Below, piece after piece: positions 35,530-42,047 of a stretch of 64,000 nucleotides of DNA (position 1 is the first letter of the stretch; each line of letters begins with the position of its first letter). The notes beneath the pieces are model-generated. The model ran no database searches. It had not been told where the DNA came from and saw only the letters and a program-made list of their open reading frames with translations. A program made the position numbers and the translations under genes. The stretch lies in the IMG/VR virus record IMGVR_UViG_3300042731_011319, positions 45,723 to 109,722 of that record. One strand, written 5' to 3'. This DNA comes from a virus.

Positions 35530-36373
35530 CGATCTTCTCCATTACTTCTGGGTTATGTAAGTTGTCAAGCAAAAATTGCTTACCATCTTCTCCGCAAAGG
35601 TGGCAGAGGTAAAATTCTTTGTTAGCATCTCCCTTTTGAAAACATGCTTGATAGTTAGCATTCCAAGCCCATTGAAGAGGTTTATGATAATCAGTAACAT
35701 CAGTCTTGGCATAAGCATAACCGTACATATCTTGGTCGATAAAATCTTTCGGCTCTCCAAAAACTTGTAAAACTGGATTGTTAATTAAATTGTGATCCTT
35801 AAGGAATTGAACTATACCATATTGATCAGGTAAGACCGACGTCATTTTCTCTACTATCTTCCTGCTCATAATATAGCACCCAAGATTAAGATTGTATTTT
35901 GGGATTTTACGATTTGTTTTCTCATTTAACCAGTAGACGTCTTCATCTTTAGGTATCACCTTTAAGTAATCTTTCATGAAGATTTCGTTTTTAGCGACAA
36001 CAGCTTCATTGAAGCCGTATTGCATCATAAAGTCATCATCTTTGTGGAACTCAAAGATATCAGGAGCAATCTTACTGACAACCATATCTAAATCAAGTAA
36101 AGCAAATTTTTGATAATCAGTCTTAATGAATTCATGAAGAAAAAGAATTTTAACAAAAGTGCTTTTTTGATAATGAGTAAAATTATATTGATGTATTTCT
36201 TGATAGCCAGGAAAGTCATTCATGGAGATGATTTTTAAATCACAACCAATTTTTTCTGCATATTTTTCAAGTGATCCCAAGCAATGAGGTACCCATGCTA
36301 CATCTTTATAGCCGGGATTAGCGAAGTCCGTATCCTTAGGTAGATCGTTGATTACATATATTACATTACTCAT
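35522..36373 (-). CDS. GT-A glycosyltransferase (GT8-like)
   Basis: 283 residues. KFALLDLDMVVSK is the DxD metal motif, KSTFVKILFLHEFIK is a GT8-like helix before it, and LNLGCYIMSRKIVEK follows in the position of the acceptor-side loop. I cannot separate GT8 from related families by eye. Overlaps the GT2-like gene upstream by 4 bases. Confidence 0.7.
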   Translation of the reverse strand: MSNVIYVINDLPKDTDFANPGYKDVAWVPHCLGSLEKYAEKIGCDLKIISMNDFPGYQEIHQYNFTHYQKSTFVKILFLHEFIKTDYQKFALLDLDMVVSKIAPDIFEFHKDDDFMMQYGFNEAVVAKNEIFMKDYLKVIPKDEDVYWLNEKTNRKIPKYNLNLGCYIMSRKIVEKMTSVLPDQYGIVQFLKDHNLINNPVLQVFGEPKDFIDQDMYGYAYAKTDVTDYHKPLQWAWNANYQACFQKGDANKEFYLCHLCGEDGKQFLLDNLHNPEVMEKIDV

Positions 36374-37299
36374 AGTTTTGTTACCTCCAAATCTTCATCT
36401 AATAAACCCCAATTATCGGGATTTGGGTTTTCAATCATTTTATTTCTTATATCGAGAGGGTTGACTTTTCTCTCTCCTTCTTGTTGGGCATGAGGCTGTG
36501 TAGAATCATTTGAGGCTCCATCGTTTCTGCCATGATATTGATGATAAAAATCTGCATCGATAGCTAAGCATAGATTATATATATCTTCACGTTGAGCGAT
36601 TCGGTTTAAAAATTCAGTATCCATGCTGTTCATATAGACGAGGTCTTCATTGAACCCTTTGTGTTCCAAGTAGCAGTCTCTGTCAACCATCATAACACCA
36701 ACAGCCCCACCATAAAAAGGAAAAACTTCTTCATTTGGCATTAGGCGGCTATAATGATTATGCTCATGACAGATCTCCACTTTTTTAGAAAGCTTCTGGT
36801 CATAGACAAAATCTCTGAATACAGAGTGATGAGATTGCTCTTCACTGAGATTGCGGCGACTAGAAAAAGCCGCTCGAGGCCAAGGCCAACCATAGTCTTT
36901 GACTTCATATTCATGATAAAACCAATCCATGAATCTCTGGCCAACTAATGTGTCTTGGTCGATGCGAGCAAAATGCTTGCCTTCTTGGTGCCTAAAACCA
37001 ACATTCATTGCATGAACTTCTGAAAACGGAGAGTCTCCTTGGTGCTTGTCTGCGATATCAGGTGGAACCGTAACGATTTTAAGTAAGCCTTGTACTTCTG
37101 GAGAAAACCTAGAAGATAAAGATTCTTTTAAAGAACCGCTTCTGGAACACCAGTCGACAAGAATTACTTCAGATTCATCGACTACATTATTTTTACGAAT
37201 GATTTCACAAGTATGGTTGACAGTATTAAGGCAACGACCAACAGAATCTCCATTGTAATTATCATTGCGAGACACTAAGATATAAGATATCCTTTTCAT
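36370..37299 (-). CDS. GT2-like glycosyltransferase
   Basis: 309 residues. SYILVSRNDNYNGDSVGRCL, EVILVDWCSRSGSL and FARIDQDTLVG correspond to the first strand, nucleotide site and DxD of GT2 enzymes; GFNEDLVYMNSMDTEFLNRI is the catalytic region. Second gene of the glycan transcript, overlapping its neighbours by 4 bases on each side. Confidence 0.78.
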   Translation of the reverse strand: MKRISYILVSRNDNYNGDSVGRCLNTVNHTCEIIRKNNVVDESEVILVDWCSRSGSLKESLSSRFSPEVQGLLKIVTVPPDIADKHQGDSPFSEVHAMNVGFRHQEGKHFARIDQDTLVGQRFMDWFYHEYEVKDYGWPWPRAAFSSRRNLSEEQSHHSVFRDFVYDQKLSKKVEICHEHNHYSRLMPNEEVFPFYGGAVGVMMVDRDCYLEHKGFNEDLVYMNSMDTEFLNRIAQREDIYNLCLAIDADFYHQYHGRNDGASNDSTQPHAQQEGERKVNPLDIRNKMIENPNPDNWGLLDEDLEVTKL

Positions 37300-37937
37300 C
37301 TTTGGGGAACTAATCGCTTACAGTTAAAAGAGAATACCCTATTAGGATTGGGTACGGTTACTTGTATACCACCTATAGATTTTAGCATGTTAGAATAATA
37401 AGAGCCTGGTGTAGATATATGTTTCTCTAAATGCTTTAAGCAATGAAAGTTAATACTAGGGCGATATTCATCTTCGATGTTTAAATTATAAGTATTAGGA
37501 ACGATATAAAATATTTTATTCATCCAGTTAAATACATTATTTAATTCTAACATTATATCGTGAGAATCAGTTGCCACAAAGAAATTAGCCTTGCGGGAAT
37601 TGATCTGAACTTTGTTCATCTGAGCAATGTAAACATTAAGGTCTTGAACTTTTTCAGACTCCAATATAACCCCCCATGTTTTGTCTGTAATTCGTTTGTT
37701 TATTCTGATGATTTCTTCAATAGCTGGCTCTGGCATGGAACTCAAGCTGTGAATTTGGTTTGAGAATGCATATTCTTTGTATTCCATTTTTAATTTTGTT
37801 GTTTTTTGTTGATCTGTATAATATTTCAGTGATTGTTCGTATAAAAGTTCGCGGTCTAAGAAGTCTATTATTTCTTGACTCTTATTTTTATACACTTCAG
37901 AGACCGCGTTAAAAGTATTTTTAAATATTTTAAGCAT
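37296..37937 (-). CDS. Degenerate fucosyltransferase-like or unknown protein
   Basis: 213 residues. ANFFVATDSHDIMLELNNVF resembles FFLATDSKQF of the NodZ-like gene at 33169, and the preceding TWGVILESEKV sits where the GDP-binding 'GVHxR' would be, but its His and Arg are absent. It may be a decayed or repurposed glycosyltransferase. It starts 4 bases after the stop of the polyproline ORF. Confidence 0.45.
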   Translation of the reverse strand: MLKIFKNTFNAVSEVYKNKSQEIIDFLDRELLYEQSLKYYTDQQKTTKLKMEYKEYAFSNQIHSLSSMPEPAIEEIIRINKRITDKTWGVILESEKVQDLNVYIAQMNKVQINSRKANFFVATDSHDIMLELNNVFNWMNKIFYIVPNTYNLNIEDEYRPSINFHCLKHLEKHISTPGSYYSNMLKSIGGIQVTVPNPNRVFSFNCKRLVPQR

Positions 37938-37941
37938 AAAA

Positions 37942-38037
37942 TTATGTGGGAGGAGGGGGAGGAGGAAGCTTAACTATCAATCTAGATAGCTTACGAACTA
38001 ATAAGCTCGCTGTTTTCTTGATAATTAACCTGGCCAT
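37942..38037 (-). CDS. 31-residue basic peptide ending in six prolines (possible leader)
   Basis: Translated by hand: ATG at 38035-38037 to TAA at 37942-37944. It begins MARLIIKKTASLLVRKLSRL and ends KLPPPPPPT. It is basic, amphipathic and helical before six consecutive prolines. The stop lies 4 bases upstream of the first large gene of the glycan cluster. Either it is a small effector protein, or a leader in which ribosomes pause at the prolines (polyproline needs EF-P) and so control translation downstream. Both are inference. Confidence 0.55.
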   Translation of the reverse strand: MARLIIKKTASLLVRKLSRLIVKLPPPPPPT

Positions 38038-38039
38038 TT

Positions 38040-38157
38040 AAATACTGATACCCTAAAATATTCCTAAGCATGACTGCGCCTTTTTTTTCCGTAAAAAAAA
38101 TCTATATAACTATAGTCGAGTACAAGAAATAAAAAGATAGAGTCCATAAATTATGTA
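38040..38157. other. AT-rich gap with poly-T/poly-A inverted repeat
   Basis: 118 bases between the J-domain gene and the small polyproline ORF. It contains eight T, ccgt, then eight A (about 38080-38100), which pair as an A/T-only hairpin on either strand. On the minus strand it lies after the J-domain gene and could end transcription weakly; the glycan promoter could also lie here. No clear -35/-10 pair was seen. Confidence 0.4.
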
Positions 38158-38694
38158 TTACACTTGATTTTTGATGAAATCATGTATTATGTGTGGCCTT
38201 TTATCGTTGCTGGAAAAAAACCATAACCAAGGATAACTTGTCATCATTTTGTTGATTTTATCCCTAGTGTCTTGAATGCTTTTTTCTATAATCTTAATAT
38301 CTGAATACCCTAGTTCATTAGTTTCAATTTTTAATTCTTTAGCTATAGAAAATATCTTGCTAGCATCTTTTACTTTTTTGGCCGCTGTAACATCATGGTA
38401 ATAATTGACTTCTGTTTCATTGTCTCCCTGATGTTTGTCAGGATGTGTTTGAATGGCTATTTTTCGAAAAACAGATTTTATGCCATCAGTAAGTTCAGAT
38501 TTATTATTTTTTTTATTTGAATCAAGAGATTCTAAGGGGTTTTTAAGAGAATTTTCTCTACAAAAAGAATCGACAGAAGAGCAAAACAATAAAGCAGCTT
38601 CATTAAATGTAGATTCAACATAAAGAAGCTCTTCTTGAACTTCTTTAGATTCAGATTTTAACTTTCTTATTAACTTTACTTTATAATAATCCAA
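38158..38694 (-). CDS. J-domain (DnaJ-like) co-chaperone
   Basis: 178 residues. The J-domain core is seen as SVFRKIAIQTHPDKHQGDN with the HPD tripeptide at residues 84-86, preceded by a coiled N-terminal helix. No G/F, zinc-finger or substrate-binding domain follows, so it is a minimal J-protein that would recruit host DnaK, perhaps for replication or assembly. The C-terminal part (WLWFF) is unusual. The target is unknown. Confidence 0.78.
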   Translation of the reverse strand: MDYYKVKLIRKLKSESKEVQEELLYVESTFNEAALLFCSSVDSFCRENSLKNPLESLDSNKKNNKSELTDGIKSVFRKIAIQTHPDKHQGDNETEVNYYHDVTAAKKVKDASKIFSIAKELKIETNELGYSDIKIIEKSIQDTRDKINKMMTSYPWLWFFSSNDKRPHIIHDFIKNQV

Positions 38695-38731
38695 TATAAA
38701 TTATTATAAAATTATAAAATAATATTTTAAA

Positions 38732-39745
38732 TTAAAAGTCGTCTTCTAGAGATCCGCTTTGCTGATATTCCCTTACCCTGCGTTCGAAGAAGTTTCCCAT
38801 AGCCTGAACATCAACAACTTCACCTAGCCAAGGGAATGGGTTTTTATCACTTGGAAATCTGTATTCAAGCCCTATAGCTTCAAGTCTTCTATTTCCGATA
38901 TAATACATGTAGTCAACAAACATGTCTGAGTTTAAACCGAGAATCCCCGTAGGTAGAACATCTTTAGCATAAGCTATTTCGAGGTCTACAGCTTTTTTAA
39001 TATGGTCAACAAATTCGTTTTTAATTTCATCCGTCCATATCTCTGGATTTTGATCAATTAATGTATTGATTAAGTATGTTCCAAATGCTATATGCGAGCT
39101 TTCATCTCGAAGAGTATACTTAATTTGATCAGATATGCCTTGAAGTTTATTTTGACGCCCGAGTGCAAGAAGCATGGCGAAACCGCTAAAGAAAAAAGTA
39201 CCTTCACATACAATCCAGTAGGTCAAAAAATTTCTTAAGATTTCTTGTTTACCTTCTAGGGTGTTAGAGTTAAAGTCTTGTCTGCTAATATCATCAGTAA
39301 TACTCATAAGGAAGTCATCTTTCGCTTTTATGCTAGGAATCGTTTCATAAGCGGCAAAAACTTCTTCGATATCTAAGTCAAGACTATCACATATATATAC
39401 TATCGTGAGGTTGTGAAGGCTTTCTTCAAAAGCTTGACGAAGAATGTATTGACGACACTCAGCATCCGTAATAAATCTAAAAGCAGAAAGCAAAAGGTTA
39501 TTACCAACCAAAGACTCAGATCCAGCAAAGAATCCAAGACATCGTTTGACGAGGAGTTTTTCATCTTCTGTGATTTCATTGTTCTTCCATTGTTTAATAT
39601 CGTTTTGCATGGATATTTCTGTAGGCATCCAATTGTTGGCGCAACTTTTTAAAAATAAGTCCCATGCATACTTGTGTTTGTGTGGTAAGATTCTATTAAC
39701 TCCGGCTATATTTTCAGTAAGTAATTGTCCTGTTTTGTCTTCCAT
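38732..39745 (-). CDS. nrdB: Ribonucleotide reductase small subunit, class Ic-like
   Basis: 337-residue R2. Metal ligands are E77, E108, H111, E181, E215 and H218. Their spacing equals that of the Chlamydia trachomatis class Ic enzyme (E89, E120, H123, E193, E227, H230, from memory), with Glu replacing the Asp of E. coli D84. The radical-Tyr position is Ile115 rather than Tyr or Phe, with Tyr117 near. The C-terminus (residues 325-337, acidic and Ser-rich) would bind NrdA. It supports deoxynucleotide supply during infection. nrdA is four genes upstream, not adjacent. Confidence 0.92.
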   Translation of the reverse strand: MEDKTGQLLTENIAGVNRILPHKHKYAWDLFLKSCANNWMPTEISMQNDIKQWKNNEITEDEKLLVKRCLGFFAGSESLVGNNLLLSAFRFITDAECRQYILRQAFEESLHNLTIVYICDSLDLDIEEVFAAYETIPSIKAKDDFLMSITDDISRQDFNSNTLEGKQEILRNFLTYWIVCEGTFFFSGFAMLLALGRQNKLQGISDQIKYTLRDESSHIAFGTYLINTLIDQNPEIWTDEIKNEFVDHIKKAVDLEIAYAKDVLPTGILGLNSDMFVDYMYYIGNRRLEAIGLEYRFPSDKNPFPWLGEVVDVQAMGNFFERRVREYQQSGSLEDDF

Positions 39746-39794
39746 ATTAGATGTATATAACGAATAAAAGTAATACTAAGATTAATATCTTACT

Positions 39795-40070
39795 TTATTT
39801 TTTAATAAAAGTCAATATTTTTTTCTTAATATAAATACATATTTTGTGAAAAACAGGAAAAAAAGAAATTAAAAATACCAAAAATATAATAGAGGTAAAA
39901 ATTATACTAGGGTTAATATAATCAATGTCAGGATGATTAATTATGGTTCTTGGTAATGCTGTAGAATTTGATTCAGCTAAGTTGAATTCAGTAGAGTTTA
40001 TAACTTTAGGTAGCTTGTATGTACAACCAAAAAATAATAAAAATAATAATAATATATTGAATTTACTCAT
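39795..40070 (-). CDS. Lipoprotein with C-terminal membrane segment (u-spanin candidate)
   Basis: 91 residues from the ATG at 40070, which overlaps the upstream stop by 8 bases. The N-terminus FNILLLFLLFFGCTYK has a signal peptide and a lipobox-like FFGC. A polar 35-residue stretch follows, then a hydrophobic segment (IIFTSIIFLVFLISFFPVF) and a Lys-rich tail. This is the layout of unimolecular spanins, which span both membranes of a Gram-negative cell and disrupt the outer one at lysis. Its length is shorter than phage T1 gp11 and no lysin gene is adjacent. Confidence 0.6.
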   Translation of the reverse strand: MSKFNILLLFLLFFGCTYKLPKVINSTEFNLAESNSTALPRTIINHPDIDYINPSIIFTSIIFLVFLISFFPVFHKICIYIKKKILTFIKK

Positions 40071-40380
40071 AATGAATATATCCTTTAAGTACACTTATTA
40101 TATGATGTAGATTGTCTGCTTTAATAAATGGAACTCTTATATCTCCATCATCTGGATGCATTAAGATCCCAGGTTCAGGCTCTGAGTATGTGAGTAGATA
40201 TGTTATGTAATCATGTGCACCGTGAGACTTTAACCATTCCCAGTATATGGTTCTTGTTCCTTTTGGACAAACTAATAATATATCTTCGAAGCAATATGTC
40301 TTACCGTACAGTGTGACATCTCTAAAGCAAGAAATTTCACTAGGAGGCTCAGAGAGGGTGCAGTCTATAATTAATTTCAC
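40063..40380 (-). CDS. Hypothetical protein
   Basis: 105 residues with no recognised motif; contains several aromatic residues (YWEWLKSHG) and two Cys. Overlaps the lipoprotein gene by 8 bases, so it is likely co-translated. Nothing else is known. Confidence 0.5.
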   Translation of the reverse strand: MKLIIDCTLSEPPSEISCFRDVTLYGKTYCFEDILLVCPKGTRTIYWEWLKSHGAHDYITYLLTYSEPEPGILMHPDDGDIRVPFIKADNLHHIISVLKGYIHYE

Positions 40381-40398
40381 TAAAAAGCATTACACAAA

Positions 40399-40815
40399 CT
40401 ATTGGTATGCATGCTTAACAATGATATCTATGATATTGTGGTCAATTTTATCGGGGAAAGATCCTAAATTAAAAATATTAAACCAACCTGATTCAGTGTG
40501 CTCAAAATTTAAAGTAGGGATAACTAGTTCTTTTTGGAAACAGTAATGTATGTGAAACTTGCCAGTTTTCTGATTTAATGTATCGGCATAAAAAATATTC
40601 TTAATTGAACATTTAATTCCAGACTCTTCAAGAAGTTCTCTTTGAGCTGAAAGCAATGGAGATTCTCCTGTATCTATAGCCCCTCCAAATATGGACCAAT
40701 AGCCACCAAAGGGTACAGGTTGACCTTTATATAATTCTATCCGCTTATTTAATAAAATAAAATCTCCACAAAGAACTGCTATACCTGAGCAATCTCTACT
40801 AATAACGCCTGTCAT
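40399..40815 (-). CDS. NUDIX hydrolase
   Basis: 138 residues. [20 protein letters not shown] followed by ESGI contains the Nudix box, GxxxxxExxxxxxxREUxEExGU, around residues 43-67. The GGYWSIFGG before it is the normal lead. It would hydrolyse a nucleoside diphosphate linked to another moiety, perhaps a damaged dNTP or a nucleotide sugar or cofactor. It overlaps the protease gene by 4 bases. Confidence 0.88.
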   Translation of the reverse strand: MTGVISRDCSGIAVLCGDFILLNKRIELYKGQPVPFGGYWSIFGGAIDTGESPLLSAQRELLEESGIKCSIKNIFYADTLNQKTGKFHIHYCFQKELVIPTLNFEHTESGWFNIFNLGSFPDKIDHNIIDIIVKHAYQ

Positions 40816-42038
40816 CTAGAATTAAGTTCTGATTCAAATTTTTTATCCCAATCAACTTGACCGTTTTCATCAATCCATGTAGGTTTTACTTGGTCATCAC
40901 TTGATAAAAAAGCAATGAGAATAATTACAAATAAGCTAACAAGAAAGGTGGTAAACAATATCCAAGATATGTTTTTTTTTAAAAAACCTAGCTCTGGCTC
41001 CGGTTCTGGCTCTGGCTCAGGTTCTGGCTCAGGTTCCGGTTCTGGCTCCGGTTCTGGCTCGGGTTCTGGCTCAGGTTCCGGTTCTGGCTCCGGTTCTGGA
41101 TCAGGTTCTGGATCAGGTTCTGGTTCGGGCTCTGGGTTTTTATCGGGAGTGCCTAATATCATTTGGTCGGCATCAATAATTCCATATCCCCATGACTTAT
41201 CTCTGCCTATGATTCCAGCATCATCAGCGCAGTTTATTAAAAGATTACGTATATCTTGAATTGTATAGGAATGTCCTTCAGATTTAAGTTTGGAGATAAG
41301 CAGGGCAACCACTCCAGAAACAAAGGGGCAAGCCATAGATGTGCCACTAAGCTTGGCATAAGTTTGGTTTTTGTATGTACTATATATAGAAACCCCTGGG
41401 GCTGCAATTTCCACGGTTTTTCCTATAGATGAAAATGATGCGATCTTTTTGTTTTTATCAAAAGCTGCAACAGCAATACATTCTTCAAAGGCAGCAGGAT
41501 AATTAACTCCACCAATTCCTGAATTGCCAGCAGCACAAATAATAGGAATATTGCGATTGTATGCTTTTCTTACAGCGGCTTGCACTAATGGACTTGCTGA
41601 TCTACCGCCAAGAGACATGCTAATAATATCAACGCCAGATGAAATACAATACTCTATAGATTTCGCAATACCCGCATTAGAACCACTACCGCTATTAGAT
41701 AAACCTTTAACGCATAGGCATTTAGAATCGGGGGCTAATCCCACCATACCTATAGAATTATTTTTAGCCGATATAATACCTACGCAATGTGTTTGATGGC
41801 CATTTTTATCATCAATCGATTCGTTTTGAATAAAACTTTTGCCTTTAATGGCGTTATCTCCAATATCTGGGTGGTCTGGCCAGCCAGTATCAATCACCCC
41901 AATTAATACATCTTGGCCGGTAGTGATATCCCAAATTTTAGGGATATTGAAATCAGACAAACTCCAGTCGGTAACTTGACTCAGCGAAGAAACAATATCT
42001 GCAACATCAAAATCTGGAATTTTATATTGAGGCTTCAT
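40812..42038 (-). CDS. Subtilisin-like (S8) serine protease with proline-glutamate linker and membrane anchor
   Basis: 408 residues. The catalytic triad is D50 (VIDTG), H81 (NGHQTHCVG) and S234 (GTSMACP), with oxyanion Asn172. After the protease domain comes a rigid tract of 24 Glu/Asp-Pro dipeptides (residues 302-349), then a membrane segment (about 357-378) and a short polar tail. No N-terminal signal peptide is evident, so the protease could face the cytoplasm tethered to the inner membrane. It lies between nrdA and a NUDIX gene. A phage-encoded, tail-anchored subtilisin is unusual; the substrate is unknown. Confidence 0.88.
   Translation of the reverse strand: MKPQYKIPDFDVADIVSSLSQVTDWSLSDFNIPKIWDITTGQDVLIGVIDTGWPDHPDIGDNAIKGKSFIQNESIDDKNGHQTHCVGIISAKNNSIGMVGLAPDSKCLCVKGLSNSGSGSNAGIAKSIEYCISSGVDIISMSLGGRSASPLVQAAVRKAYNRNIPIICAAGNSGIGGVNYPAAFEECIAVAAFDKNKKIASFSSIGKTVEIAAPGVSIYSTYKNQTYAKLSGTSMACPFVSGVVALLISKLKSEGHSYTIQDIRNLLINCADDAGIIGRDKSWGYGIIDADQMILGTPDKNPEPEPEPDPEPDPEPEPEPEPEPEPEPEPEPEPEPEPEPEPEPEPEPELGFLKKNISWILFTTFLVSLFVIILIAFLSSDDQVKPTWIDENGQVDWDKKFESELNSR
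40992..41135 (-). repeat. Glu-Pro codon repeat in the protease gene
   Basis: 144 bases encoding 24 Glu/Asp-Pro dipeptides with variants of a 12-base unit (ggttctggctca/ccg and similar on the plus strand). Likely expandable by slippage; it gives a Gly-Ser shadow frame on the opposite strand that should not be annotated as a gene. Confidence 0.9.
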
Positions 42039-42047
42039 TAGGAAGGT

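Noticed and set aside
40915-41259. Plus-strand 114-aa ORF rich in Gly-Ser
   Set aside because: It is the antisense of the Glu-Pro linker of the protease; composition is forced by the repeat.
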